Made by a program: the position numbers and the translations under genes
Notes under the pieces: model-generated
What the model was told of the DNA's origin: nothing
The model's database searches: none
Seen by the model: only the letters and a program-made list of their open reading frames with translations
From: Crocosphaera chwakensis CCY0110
GTDB lineage: Bacteria; Cyanobacteriota; Cyanobacteriia; Cyanobacteriales; Microcystaceae
DNA: 64,000 nucleotides
Direction of reading: 5' to 3'
Assembly: GCF_000169335.1 (NCBI RefSeq)
Contig: NZ_AAXW01000006.1
Location: 110,186 to 174,185 of the forward strand
Shown: in pieces, positions 26,772 to 35,747 of the stretch
Numbering within the stretch: position 1 is the stretch's first letter
Layout: each line of letters starts with the position of its first letter

Positions 26772-27047
26772 ATGACTCCAAACTTAATGGTTAATCCCTC
26801 ATCCCTAATGACCAATGGGGTAGAAATGAAGGAATTTGGGAATATTTATTTGTTCAAATTTACTGACCAGCTACAGTCTCGTTTTGAAGAACTCTTGTCC
26901 AAAAAAAAGACAGATGACCTATCTTTAGAGGAGGAAGCAGAATATAGAGGTATTTCTGACTTACAACGAATCTTTACCCTAATTAATGCTCAAATTGCTA
27001 CTAAAAGCCAATGGTGTACCTCCCAACTAGAAGACTTGAATGGTTAG
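26772..27047 (+). CDS. Small protein paired with a degraded HNH gene
   Basis: A 91-residue protein of unknown function with a helical middle (FTDQLQSRFEELLSKKKTDDLSLEEEAEYRGISDL). Proteins of this type often precede a small HNH endonuclease gene in cyanobacteria, and the deleted remainder of such a gene overlaps its 3' end here. Function unknown; an antitoxin-like or regulatory role would be a guess. Confidence 0.6.
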   Translation: MTPNLMVNPSSLMTNGVEMKEFGNIYLFKFTDQLQSRFEELLSKKKTDDLSLEEEAEYRGISDLQRIFTLINAQIATKSQWCTSQLEDLNG

Positions 27048-27235
27048 ACCATTTTCTTTGGACTTCAGATGGGATAAGGATTCTAGGGAAAACTACTATA
27101 GGGAGGGGAACTTGTAACCGCTTGGACCTTAACGATGAACGGCGTGATGAGCCTTCTATTCAAACTGCCCGTAGGTTTTGGGTGTTAGCAGGGTGGCATC
27201 CCCCATCCTCAGATCCGCGTCAGACTAGGGATTAG
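27011..27235 (+). pseudogene. HNH endonuclease-like gene with internal deletion
   Basis: The frame opens with MVYLPTR, the usual start of cyanobacterial HNH proteins, and goes straight to HFLWTSDGIRILGKTTIGR and ARRFWVLAGWHPP, the usual end. The central HNH core with its Cys and His residues is absent, about 70-100 codons. The joint keeps the frame, so a 74-residue product is possible but cannot be a nuclease. It overlaps the preceding gene by 37 bp. About 130 bp downstream shows no gene. Confidence 0.7.
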
Positions 27236-27370
27236 AAGTTGGTGGGTCATAGTTATCTGGTGAAGACGGCGAAGTATGATAGAAGGGGTGAGGAGACGAA
27301 ACGACGGGCGGTTCAGTGTTTGAAAATAAACAGATAACTCAATATTATCTTACCTTAAGTAGCTATAATC

Positions 27371-27673
27371 TCACTCTCTTACTGAGATAGCCCAAGCTTT
27401 AAAAGTATCTAATATGTCTACTAAGTTAAGCACACCTCCTCCTCCTTGAAACTTATTATTTTCTACTTTGCAAAAAAACCAATTTTCTTCTGAACGCTCT
27501 ATTTCAATCATTTCAAAAGAAAAGTCTTCAAGCTCAGTTTCTGAAATGTCTATAGAAACCCACCAACCTGGATTATCAACAGTTTCTATTTTAATACCGT
27601 AACTATGTTCCCATTCGCTATCACATTGGGAACGATACCAATTTAAAAGCCAAATAAAAGAGTTATCTATCAT
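27371..27673 (-). CDS. Imm53-family immunity protein
   Basis: The 100-residue protein fits the Imm53 family: WLLNWYRSQCDSEWEHSYGIKIETVDNPGWWVSIDI at the start, then a short ENWFFCKVENNKFQGGGG segment and a closing LVDILDTFKAWA. Imm53 proteins neutralise toxins of polymorphic secretion systems. No complete toxin gene is adjacent; only a 34-codon tail ends 2 bp before this start codon. It is therefore an orphan immunity gene, possibly protecting against kin toxins. Confidence 0.83.
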   Translation of the reverse strand: MIDNSFIWLLNWYRSQCDSEWEHSYGIKIETVDNPGWWVSIDISETELEDFSFEMIEIERSEENWFFCKVENNKFQGGGGVLNLVDILDTFKAWAISVRE

Positions 27674-27675
27674 GA

Positions 27676-27780
27676 CTATTTTGGAATTTCATTAGGTTGT
27701 GCTGAACGTACCCCACCAGGTATATTTTGTCCTTGATCTTGTAGCGACTGTTGGGTAAAGGCAACGAAACCCAACAACAT
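27676..27780 (-). pseudogene. Possible C-terminal remnant of a toxin gene
   Basis: A 34-codon frame (ending GGVRSAQPNEIPK) stops with TAG just 2 bp before the Imm53 start, the typical position of the cognate toxin's end. Its 5' end lies inside a dispersed palindrome (27749-27776), so the rest of the gene was probably lost when that repeat arrived or by deletion. Toxin identity cannot be told. Confidence 0.45.
27749..27776. repeat. Palindrome TGTTGGGT-N12-ACCCAACA
   Basis: A perfect 8-bp inverted repeat around AAAGGCAACGAA. Hairpins with TTGGGTTTCGTT cores are common dispersed repeats in cyanobacteria. It separates the toxin remnant from the end of the radical SAM gene. Confidence 0.6.
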
Positions 27781-27786
27781 TAATAA

Positions 27787-29196
27787 CTATACTTTATTAA
27801 ACCTTGGTATTATTTCATTTTCAGGTAAACTTTTATTAGAATTAAACCCCATCAAAACCTGTTCTAAAGCAGGAATTAAATGATTAACTTGTTTGAGACG
27901 AATTAACATATCCCAGATAGGTTCACATTTTTTCCATGCACCCGCATAAACTAAATGCCGTAGGCGACTATTCCAGTCAGACTTAACCCAGGCTCCTTGA
28001 AAAATTGACCCCCAACGATAAAAATCTTGATAAGCTTGCCAATAGCCTGATTCTAACGCTTCAGGGCTTATTTTTGCAGGACGATAGACAACGTGACGAG
28101 TATCATACAAGTCCCAATTATCAGTAATAAGGCGATTTTCTGCCACCATTCGATCATAAAGCGGTGTACCTGGATAGGGGGTCAAAATATGAAAAGTTGC
28201 GGTTTCTAACCCTTGAGAAATTGCCCAATCTACTGTACGTTGAAATACTGTTTCATCATCATTATCCATACCAAAAACAAAACTAGAATTAACCATAACA
28301 TTATGGTCATGAAGTCGTTTAATAGCTAAAGAATAATCTCGATTAAGATTATGATATTTGTGTTGTTCTTTAAGGTTATTAAAATCTAAGGTTTCAAAGC
28401 CAACAAACAAACTTCTTAAACCAGATTCTACCGCTTTTTCTAATAATCCTGGTTTTAAAATGGATTCAACTGTAGCAGCAGCTTGCCAAACTCTACCCAT
28501 CCCTTTCATTCCTTCAAATAAAGCTGAGGAAAACACTTCATTACCGAATAAATGGTCATCCAAGAAATATAAATGTTTCCCTGGTAAACGCTCAATTTCT
28601 GCTAAAGCATCATCCACTTTTTGAGTGTAAAAAGACTTACCAGGACGATAAAAAGCATCTTTATAACAAAAATCACAATGATGGGGACAACCACGAGAAA
28701 CAACTATAGAATTAGGCACTAAATATAAATTCCGCTTAATTAAATCTCGACGAACTGGGGGAACATCCTCTAAAGAACGCTGTTTTGATTGATAAATTTT
28801 TTGAGGATTTCCTGTTTTAAAATCTTGCAAAAATAATGGCCAAGTATCTTCTCCTGGACCAAGAAAAATAGTATCAGCATGATGAGCAGCTTCTTGGGGT
28901 AAAGCAGTAACGTGCAACCCTCCTAAGACTACATAAGACCCTTTTTGACGATAATAATCCGCTAATTGATAAGCACGATAAGCTGATGTAATATAGACTT
29001 GAATGATTACTAAATCGGGGTCATCATTTAAGTTTAATGTTTCAACGTGTTCGTCTTGTAAATCAATCTCATCCGACTCATCAAAAAAAGCAGCAATAGA
29101 AGCCAAACCAAGAGGGGGAAATAAATGATATTTTATTGGTCGCCAGAAAGGACTTAACGCTTCGGTCAAAGCAGGTAAAATCATTTTCACTTTCAT
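27787..29196 (-). CDS. B12-binding-type radical SAM protein
   Basis: The 469-residue protein has an N-terminal cobalamin-binding-like Rossmann domain (PDLVIIQVYITSAYRAYQLADYY, VVLGGLHVTALPQEA) and a radical SAM core with the cluster motif CPHHCDFCY at about 170-178. DNDDETVFQRTVDWAISQ and HILTPYPGTPLYDRM are typical of the BchE/HpnP-like branch. Such enzymes methylate or rearrange hydrophobic substrates. The substrate is unknown and no biosynthetic partner is adjacent. The RBS sits in a hairpin (29207-29238). Confidence 0.85.
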   Translation of the reverse strand: MKVKMILPALTEALSPFWRPIKYHLFPPLGLASIAAFFDESDEIDLQDEHVETLNLNDDPDLVIIQVYITSAYRAYQLADYYRQKGSYVVLGGLHVTALPQEAAHHADTIFLGPGEDTWPLFLQDFKTGNPQKIYQSKQRSLEDVPPVRRDLIKRNLYLVPNSIVVSRGCPHHCDFCYKDAFYRPGKSFYTQKVDDALAEIERLPGKHLYFLDDHLFGNEVFSSALFEGMKGMGRVWQAAATVESILKPGLLEKAVESGLRSLFVGFETLDFNNLKEQHKYHNLNRDYSLAIKRLHDHNVMVNSSFVFGMDNDDETVFQRTVDWAISQGLETATFHILTPYPGTPLYDRMVAENRLITDNWDLYDTRHVVYRPAKISPEALESGYWQAYQDFYRWGSIFQGAWVKSDWNSRLRHLVYAGAWKKCEPIWDMLIRLKQVNHLIPALEQVLMGFNSNKSLPENEIIPRFNKV

Positions 29197-29206
29197 AACT
29201 TTCTGA

Positions 29207-29238
29207 CTCCTAATGATGCGATATTTTTATATTAGGAG
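29207..29238 (-). promoter_or_regulatory. Hairpin covering the RBS of the radical SAM gene
   Basis: On the minus strand CTCCTAAT (29231-29238) can pair with ATTAGGAG (29207-29214). The second arm is the ribosome binding site AGGAG, about 10 bases before the ATG at 29196. The hairpin would hide the RBS, which suggests translational control. Confidence 0.5.
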
Positions 29239-29402
29239 ATAGAAAAACTATAAAGCAATAACTGTTAACTATCTTTGGATAATTTATAATAATATGACAA
29301 ACCTTTACTTATCGATAAGATTCAGGAATAGTAGAAAATTAATTATCGAGGTCAACGATTGTTGACCCTTACGACTAGATAAGGTTAGTTAAATGGGAAT
29401 AT

Positions 29403-30350
29403 TTATTCTTCTTTTCCATCCATTTTTAACATAACCTCTTCTTGATGATGATGCTTTTCACGGACATTTAGAGGCGGTAATACAGGAAAAAACGGCTGAT
29501 GAATACTGATTAATTGAGCAAGGGTTTTTTTCAGTTGAGTACGGGAAACAATGGCATCAACAAAGCCATGTTTTAATAAATATTCTGAGGTTTGAAAGCC
29601 ATCGGGTAATTTTTCTCTTAAGGTTTGTTCAATGACTCGTCGTCCAGCAAAACCAATGGTAGCCTTAGGTTCAGCAATAATTAAATCTCCTAACATAGCA
29701 AAACTAGCAGTGACTCCCCCAGTGGTGGGATGAGTTAAAACAGGAATATAGAGTAATTTGGCTTTGCGATGATGTTCTAAAGCCCCAGAAATTTTAGCCA
29801 TCTGCATTAAGCTTAACATTCCCTCTTGCATCCGCGCTCCGCCAGAAGCACAGACGATGACCACTGGAAAGCGTTCTTGTGTAGCGTGTTCAATGAGACG
29901 ACAGAGTTTTTCACCAACAACAGATCCCATACTACCCCCCATAAAGCGGAAATCCATCACACCTAGGGCTAAAGGAAGACCATCAATTAATCCAGTTCCT
30001 GTTTGTACTGCATCAACTAACCCAGTTTTGTCTTGAGTGTCTTTGATACGATCGCTGTAAGGTTTGCGATCGCAGAATTTTAGAGGATCAGTAGGGGTAA
30101 GATGGTCGTTGAGGGGTTTCCAGGTATTTTTGTCCATTAATTGGGCAATCCTTTCGGAACTTTCCACCCGAAAATGATGGCCACATTCGGTACAAACCAG
30201 TTGATTAGCTTGTAAGTCCTTCGTATAGGTTAACGCTGTACAAGCTTCGCACTTAGTCCATAACCCGTCAGCAATTTCCCGTTCTTTCTGTTGTTGTTGA
30301 ATGGGGGGTTCTGACTTTTCTTGTTTGGCAAACCAATCAAATATAGACAT
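29403..30350 (-). CDS. accD: Acetyl-CoA carboxylase carboxyltransferase subunit beta
   Basis: AccD with AccA transfers carboxyl from biotin to acetyl-CoA, the first step of fatty acid synthesis. The 315-residue protein has the Zn ribbon with Cys34, Cys37, Cys53 and Cys56 (CEAC and CTEC), the oxyanion segment CASGGARMQEGMLSLMQMAKISGAL and PTTGGVTASFAMLGDLIIAEP, and GFAGRRVIEQTLREKLPDGFQ. Length and order are normal. A small signal-transducing-like gene lies 32 bp upstream on the same strand. Confidence 0.96.
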   Translation of the reverse strand: MSIFDWFAKQEKSEPPIQQQQKEREIADGLWTKCEACTALTYTKDLQANQLVCTECGHHFRVESSERIAQLMDKNTWKPLNDHLTPTDPLKFCDRKPYSDRIKDTQDKTGLVDAVQTGTGLIDGLPLALGVMDFRFMGGSMGSVVGEKLCRLIEHATQERFPVVIVCASGGARMQEGMLSLMQMAKISGALEHHRKAKLLYIPVLTHPTTGGVTASFAMLGDLIIAEPKATIGFAGRRVIEQTLREKLPDGFQTSEYLLKHGFVDAIVSRTQLKKTLAQLISIHQPFFPVLPPLNVREKHHHQEEVMLKMDGKEE

Positions 30351-30382
30351 AGATAGAATATAAATTTAATAATTATTCTATT

Positions 30383-30616
30383 TTACTCGTCTTCGGGAGG
30401 ACTTAATAATAAAAGGGCTGTCCATTGGTCTGGGGAACACACCTGTAAAGCTGCTTGAGACCCTTGACCACAATAAATTCCCAGGCCAATATCAAGGACA
30501 CGACTAGGAATATCATGGGCAGCTAAGAGTTGCTGCATTAATTCAGCTTCCCACCGCGCTTTTGTTGTTTTAATAGTAATCCAGGATATGGTATTTATCT
30601 TATCAGCCATAATCAA
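30383..30616 (-). CDS. Small DUF2007-like protein
   Basis: A 77-residue protein starting with ARWEAELMQQLLAAHDIPSRVLDIGLG and ending SPDQWTALLLLSPPEDE. This layout (change of chain or organ, then insertion of a short beta element, then acidic end) resembles DUF2007 putative signal-transducing proteins. It is 32 bp upstream of accD and may be co-transcribed with it. Function unknown. The two possible starts (30616, and ATG three residues in) are equally plausible. Confidence 0.6.
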   Translation of the reverse strand: MIMADKINTISWITIKTTKARWEAELMQQLLAAHDIPSRVLDIGLGIYCGQGSQAALQVCSPDQWTALLLLSPPEDE

Positions 30617-30816
30617 CGATTAAAAAATTACACTATTTGACTTGACAACTCAGGGCAAAACTTCCCTGTTTCTTTTTTACCTTTTTATCTTAAGGCTGAC
30701 AGAAAAAACAATCCATCCAACATATTAAATTGCCAAGATCCAGTAATCATTCAACATACTTTAGACTGATACGGGTAACCCCATGCAGGAATCAAGAAAA
30801 CAAAACAGAGCAATTT

Positions 30817-31035
30817 TTAACTAATCTCTTCAATAGAGCGTTCTAACATTGATTCTTTTTTAGTTTCTTCGTGTTTACGTTCTTGGGCTAAGGACTCCCT
30901 AGCTTTTTCATCAATATTTTCTTCATGATGAGTTTGCTCTACTTCCGCAGCCCGATTAACCATTGTTTGATGGCGTTGTTCATTCTTGAGATGTTGTTGA
31001 GCCATCAATTCCCGTGCTTTTTCGTCACTATTCAT
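30817..31035 (-). CDS. Small charged helical protein with internal repeat
   Basis: A 72-residue protein, very rich in Glu, Lys, Gln and His, with no hydrophobic core. DEKARELMAQQ near the start recurs as DEKARESLAQE at about 42-52, so it is a two-unit repeat. It is probably an extended or coiled-coil protein. The flanking 200 bp on the accD side show nothing. Function unknown. Confidence 0.55.
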   Translation of the reverse strand: MNSDEKARELMAQQHLKNEQRHQTMVNRAAEVEQTHHEENIDEKARESLAQERKHEETKKESMLERSIEEIS

Positions 31036-31231
31036 AATTGAATTTCTCCACGGCTGACATTACTTATATTTTATCATCACCGATCACAAACCTAAAACTT
31101 TGCGTTACATTATCATTAAACCCAGTTGTGCCTAAATATCTTCAAGTAAAGATTAGGCATAATCCCTTAAGCAAGGCATAATAGAATGGGTTGAGGAGGA
31201 GGAATCGGGACTTATTAAAGTCTCTATCATT

Positions 31232-33160
31232 ATGGAACAATCGACAAATCAAGGGACTACCGCGAATCACCAAGCTTTATTAGAGCGCATTGCCCTGCGA
31301 ACTGGTCAGATACCTTGGCAATTATGGGCAATTGTATTGATTATCGTCTCTGGAACCATCGGTTTTACCGCAACGTCCATGTTGTTAAGGTTGCCAAAAT
31401 CCCCTCAATGTGTGCGTATTTTTTGGCCGGTTGCCTCAGCCTCAATGCGTATCTATTGCGCCCAAATCGAAGCAGAACAAGGAACCGTCGATAGTTTCCT
31501 ACGGGCTATTAAATTAGTTGAAGCTCTACCCGATGATCATCCCCTACGGCACGAGATTAACCGTAACGTCGAAGAATGGGCGGTGGCTATTCTCGATATT
31601 GCCGAAAAAGAATTCCAACAGGGTAAATTAGAAGCAGCGATTAAAACAGCCCGTCGCGTCCCTGATAACGTTCAAGTGTACGAAGTGGTGGAAGAACGGA
31701 TCGAAAAGTGGCGCAGTATTTGGCGAGAAGGAGAAGAAATTTTTGCCCAAGTTGAAGAAGAGTTACGGGAGTCTAACTGGAATCTGGCGTTTAGAGAAGC
31801 AGTCAAACTCTTGAGTGTTCCCAATAAATACTGGGCAACCACCCGATACGATGATACTGTCCAGAAAATTCAATTAGCCCAAGAAGAAAGCAGTCGCTTG
31901 GATAAGGCTTATGCTGTGTTACGTCGCGGAGGGATCGATAACTGGTTAACAGCGATCGCCGATGCTGAAAAAATTTCTCCCGAAAGTTACGCTTATCGAG
32001 AAGCTCAAAACCTCATCGCTGATGCTAAAGAAAAAATTCTTGACTATGTTGATGATCTCATTGATGAGCGTCGTTGGTCAGCCCTGTCTGATGTAGTTAA
32101 TCAACTTCCAGATAGTTTAGCCTTATCTGAAGAAATTGCAGACTGGAGAACCATGGCCAGTGCCGGCTTAGATGCTCAAACCGGAACCGTCGAAAACATA
32201 GAAATTGCGATTTTAGCCCTAGAAGAAATTGACGAAAATCGCCCTCTTTATCAAGAAGCTCAAGATTTAATTAGTCGTTTTGAGTTAGAAAAACAAGATG
32301 TCATTCATCTACAAGAAGCCCGTGATCTAGCGACAGGGGGTAGTGTAGATGATTTGAATGCGGCGATCGCTGCTGCTGAACAGGTTCCCTCTAGTAACCC
32401 CCGTTATCAAGAAGCTAGAGAAGAAATTAGTCAATGGACTAACACCATTCAACTGCGCGAAGATCAACCGATTTTGGATAATGCCCGCAGTGTAGCAGCT
32501 AGTGGTAATATTTCTGATTTAAGAGAAGCGATCGCTCAAGCTCAAAGGATCGGGTCTGGCCGAGCTTTATCCAATGAAGCTCAACAAGAAATTAATCAAT
32601 GGCGTGGGAGTATCCAACGTCAAGAAGATCAACCCATTTTGAATCAGGCCATGGCCTTAGCAGCCGGGAACGACTATCAAGCAGCCATTAATACCGCTCA
32701 GCAAATTGGTTCAGGCCGAGTTCTCTATTCAGAAGCTCAAAGTAATATTAACCAATGGCAACGGGAAATTCGGGCTGATCGAAATTTACAAGAAGCATAT
32801 TTAATTGCCCAACCCCAAACCCCTCAAGCTTTAATTTCAGCGATCGCTGTAGTTCGTAAAATTCCTTCTTCAACGGATGTAGGATCTCAAGCAAAACAAG
32901 CCCTTGATCGCTGGAGTTTTCAGTTGCTCTCTATGGCTCAAAAATTAGCTAATCGTTCTTTATTACCAGAAGCCGTAAAATTAGCTAAAATGGTTCCTGG
33001 GGACAGTGCTGCTTATAGTTCGGCTCAAGCACAAATCACGGTTTGGAATAAGCTAATACAACCACCAAAACCAGAAATTCCTCCTTCATTGGCTCCACAA
33101 AACGAATTTGTACCCATTCTTGACACTGAAACTTCTGAGAGTGAACCTGAAAGAAGATAA
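31232..33160 (+). CDS. Large single-pass membrane protein with helical repeats
   Basis: The 642-residue protein has one membrane helix at about 28-53 (LWAIVLIIVSGTIGFTATSMLL). The rest is a series of helical units of about 30-60 residues, each with a pattern such as LNAAIAAAEQVPSSNPRYQEAREEISQW or LREAIAQAQRIGSGRALSNEAQQEINQW. Units in 420-510 are clearly related to one another. The layout resembles TPR-like scaffolds. It is widespread in cyanobacteria by my recollection, sometimes named as a chromosome segregation protein without evidence. It is 18 bp upstream of the DUF1350 gene, so probably an operon. Confidence 0.75.
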   Translation: MEQSTNQGTTANHQALLERIALRTGQIPWQLWAIVLIIVSGTIGFTATSMLLRLPKSPQCVRIFWPVASASMRIYCAQIEAEQGTVDSFLRAIKLVEALPDDHPLRHEINRNVEEWAVAILDIAEKEFQQGKLEAAIKTARRVPDNVQVYEVVEERIEKWRSIWREGEEIFAQVEEELRESNWNLAFREAVKLLSVPNKYWATTRYDDTVQKIQLAQEESSRLDKAYAVLRRGGIDNWLTAIADAEKISPESYAYREAQNLIADAKEKILDYVDDLIDERRWSALSDVVNQLPDSLALSEEIADWRTMASAGLDAQTGTVENIEIAILALEEIDENRPLYQEAQDLISRFELEKQDVIHLQEARDLATGGSVDDLNAAIAAAEQVPSSNPRYQEAREEISQWTNTIQLREDQPILDNARSVAASGNISDLREAIAQAQRIGSGRALSNEAQQEINQWRGSIQRQEDQPILNQAMALAAGNDYQAAINTAQQIGSGRVLYSEAQSNINQWQREIRADRNLQEAYLIAQPQTPQALISAIAVVRKIPSSTDVGSQAKQALDRWSFQLLSMAQKLANRSLLPEAVKLAKMVPGDSAAYSSAQAQITVWNKLIQPPKPEIPPSLAPQNEFVPILDTETSESEPERR

Positions 33161-33178
33161 AATTAAGTTGATTAGATT

Positions 33179-33952
33179 ATGGAATGGCAAGAAATCTCAG
33201 GAAGTTCCGTTTTAGTTCCTCGATACCCCATCGCGATTATTCATTTTTTAGGGGGTGCTTTTGTGGGAACTGCACCTAATGTTACTTATCGTTGGCTACT
33301 CGAAGAACTGGCTAAGGAAGGCTATGCTATCATCGCGACTCCTTTTGTGAATACCTTTGATCATTTAGCGATCGCTCGCAGTGTTCTTAACCGTTTCGAG
33401 AACATTTTAGACCGCTTACAAACGAATACATCTCTGGGACAAGGTTATTTACCTATTTATGGCATTGGTCATAGTATGGGGTGTAAACTCCATTTACTAA
33501 TTGGTAGCCTTTTTTCGGTTGAAAGAGCGGGTAATATCCTCATTTCTTTTAATAATTATCCTGTTAAGAAAGCAATCCCTTTTTTAGAACAAATTGATGT
33601 CGAAAAATACTTAAGTTTAGAGTTTACTCCTTCTCCTGATGAAACTAAAATTATTATCGCAAAAGATTATCAAATTAGACGCAATTTGTTAGTAAAATTT
33701 ACTAACGATAACATTGATGAAACACTGGTTTTAAGTCCTATTTTAGACGATAAATATCCTAATTTAATCGCCTTACAAAATTTATCAGGTAATCATTTAA
33801 CGCCATTATCTCAAGAAATTAAGTGGCAAATGGGCGAGATTTTTACTCCTTTTGATGCTGTAGGACAATGGGTAAAGCAAACGCTTTCACGTGATTTGTA
33901 TCGCCTTAAATATGAAATTTTACGATGGTTAAACCCTGGCAAACTTATTTAA
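33179..33952 (+). CDS. DUF1350 alpha/beta hydrolase-like protein
   Basis: A 257-residue protein of the DUF1350 family, shared by cyanobacteria and plastids. IIHFLGGAFVGTAPNVTYRWLLEELA is the family's oxyanion-like region and GIGHSMGCKLHLLIGS the nucleophile elbow with a Ser. PFVNTFDHLAIA follows the second strand. The catalytic acid and His are not clear, though NLSGNHLTPL near 200 could supply the His. Its stop overlaps the end of the convergent cupin gene by 4 bp. Substrate unknown. Confidence 0.83.
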   Translation: MEWQEISGSSVLVPRYPIAIIHFLGGAFVGTAPNVTYRWLLEELAKEGYAIIATPFVNTFDHLAIARSVLNRFENILDRLQTNTSLGQGYLPIYGIGHSMGCKLHLLIGSLFSVERAGNILISFNNYPVKKAIPFLEQIDVEKYLSLEFTPSPDETKIIIAKDYQIRRNLLVKFTNDNIDETLVLSPILDDKYPNLIALQNLSGNHLTPLSQEIKWQMGEIFTPFDAVGQWVKQTLSRDLYRLKYEILRWLNPGKLI

Positions 33953-34275
33953 TGATCGGTGAAATTGCCATGAATCGCTAACCAAATACAAAGAGGATTA
34001 ATACTGGTAAATGTCACCCGATGTTTTTGATGAGCATTAATCAATAAATAATCTCCCGCTTTGAGATCAATTGAAGAATTATCTGAATATAATAAAGTTG
34101 CTTTTCCTTGTAGTAAAATCACCCACTCATCTTGGTCTTGATCATACCAAGTTCCTTCAGGAGTCGTTTGTCCTGTAGAAATAATGCGCTCAATTTTGAC
34201 ATTTTTACTATTGATAATCGTCTCAAAAATTTCTCGATTTCCCAAATTATTACTTAACTGAAAAATATTGTCCAT
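33949..34275 (-). CDS. Cupin-domain protein
   Basis: A 108-residue single-domain cupin: motif 1 is represented by YDQDQDEWVILLQGKATLLYSD and motif 2 by AGDYLLINAHQKHRVTFTS. The His, Glu and second His of a metal site are partly visible (E in DEWV, H in KHRV). Such small cupins are often phosphomannose-isomerase-like or regulatory proteins. The substrate is unknown. It is convergent with the DUF1350 gene and divergent from glmU, 101 bp apart. Confidence 0.8.
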   Translation of the reverse strand: MDNIFQLSNNLGNREIFETIINSKNVKIERIISTGQTTPEGTWYDQDQDEWVILLQGKATLLYSDNSSIDLKAGDYLLINAHQKHRVTFTSINPLCIWLAIHGNFTDH

Positions 34276-34376
34276 AACTCACAAATCTGCCAATTATTAA
34301 TTATTAATTCTCAAACCCCTATCCAAAAAACACAGGACACGATATACTCCTTTCGAGACTGTTGATGGATAGAAAC

Positions 34377-35741
34377 ATGGTAGCCGTAGCAATTCTTGCA
34401 GCAGGAAAAGGAACACGGATGAAATCTGATTTACCTAAAGTATTACACACTTTAGGGGGGCGATCGCTAGTACAAAGGGTACTTGATAGTTGTGATCTTA
34501 TTGCCCCATCTCGAAAATTGATTATCATTGGCTATGAAGGGGAACAAGTCAAACAGTCTTTTGAAAATCCCTCATCCCTAGAATTCGTAGAACAAAAGGA
34601 ACAATTAGGGACAGGCCATGCAATACAGCAATTATTACCGCATTTACAAGGTTTTGATGGAGATTTACTCGTTTTAAACGGCGATGCGCCCTTATTACGC
34701 CCTGAAACGTTAGAAAAATTATTGCAGATTCATCAAACAAATAATAACGCAGCCACTCTATTAACCGCTAATTTACCCAACCCTAAAGGGTACGGACGAG
34801 TTTTCTGTGATGGGAACAACCATGTTAGTCAAATTGTAGAAGATCGCGACTGTAATGCTGCACAAAAGAAAAACCATCGGGTTAACGGGGGAATTTATTG
34901 TTTTAACTGGCCAAAGTTAGCGCAAGTTTTACCTAAACTTTCTACTAATAATGATCAACAAGAATATTATTTAACCGAGGTTGTTGATTATCTGAACCCT
35001 GTTATGGCCGTTGATGTGGAAGATTATTATGAGATTAATGGGATAAATGATCGCTATCAACTGTCGGAAGCTAATGATATTTTACAAGATCGCATCAAAA
35101 AGCGTTGGATGAATGCAGGAGTGACGATGATCGATCCTGACAGCATTACTATCGATGATACTGTTATCTTAGAACCTGATGTTATTCTCGAACCTCAAAC
35201 CCATTTACGAGGGAAAACCCTTATTGGTGCAAAAAGTCGTATCGGTCCGGGTAGTCTCATCGAAAATAGTACCATCGGTGAACAAGTAACGGTACTGTAT
35301 TCAGTAATTACTGACTCAGAAGTTGCTGATAACTGTCGGGTTGGTCCTTACACTCATCTACGGGGAGAGGCGAAAATTGAAGCATCTTGTCGTATTGGTA
35401 ATTTTGTAGAGATTAAAAAGACTCAGGTGGGAAATAAGAGCAATGTTGCTCATTTATCCTATCTTGGAGATGCTCAACTTGGCCAACAGGTGAATGTCGG
35501 TGCAGGAACCATTACTGCTAATTATGATGGTTATCAGAAACATCAGACGATTATTGGCGATCGCACTAAAACGGGAGCAAATAGTGTATTTGTTGCACCG
35601 GTGACGTTGGGTGAAGAGGTAACAGTGGCCGCTGGATCGGTTGTAACAAACGATGTTCCCGATCATGCTTTAGTTATTGCTAGACAACGACAACGTATTA
35701 TTGAAGATTGGAAGGCGAAAATAGCTCAAAAACAAAAATAA
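34377..35741 (+). CDS. glmU: Bifunctional GlcNAc-1-P uridyltransferase / GlcN-1-P acetyltransferase
   Basis: GlmU makes UDP-GlcNAc for peptidoglycan and lipid A. The N-terminal pyrophosphorylase has ILAAGKGTRMKSDLPKVLH and VLNGDAPLLRPETL; KGYGRVFCDG and NGGIYCF follow. The C-terminal half is a left-handed beta-helix of hexapeptides (IGPGSLIENSTIG, RVGPYTHLRGEA) with NFVEIKKTQVG and the acetyltransferase residues in AGTITANYDG. I choose ATG 34377 (MVAVAILAAGKG); ATG 34365 would add only four residues. A DUF2887 gene follows 6 bp later. Confidence 0.96.
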   Translation: MVAVAILAAGKGTRMKSDLPKVLHTLGGRSLVQRVLDSCDLIAPSRKLIIIGYEGEQVKQSFENPSSLEFVEQKEQLGTGHAIQQLLPHLQGFDGDLLVLNGDAPLLRPETLEKLLQIHQTNNNAATLLTANLPNPKGYGRVFCDGNNHVSQIVEDRDCNAAQKKNHRVNGGIYCFNWPKLAQVLPKLSTNNDQQEYYLTEVVDYLNPVMAVDVEDYYEINGINDRYQLSEANDILQDRIKKRWMNAGVTMIDPDSITIDDTVILEPDVILEPQTHLRGKTLIGAKSRIGPGSLIENSTIGEQVTVLYSVITDSEVADNCRVGPYTHLRGEAKIEASCRIGNFVEIKKTQVGNKSNVAHLSYLGDAQLGQQVNVGAGTITANYDGYQKHQTIIGDRTKTGANSVFVAPVTLGEEVTVAAGSVVTNDVPDHALVIARQRQRIIEDWKAKIAQKQK

Positions 35742-35747
35742 TAAGCG

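Noticed and set aside
27240..27370. Possible tRNA or RNA gene in the gap after the HNH remnant
   Set aside because: No cloverleaf or conserved T-loop could be found.
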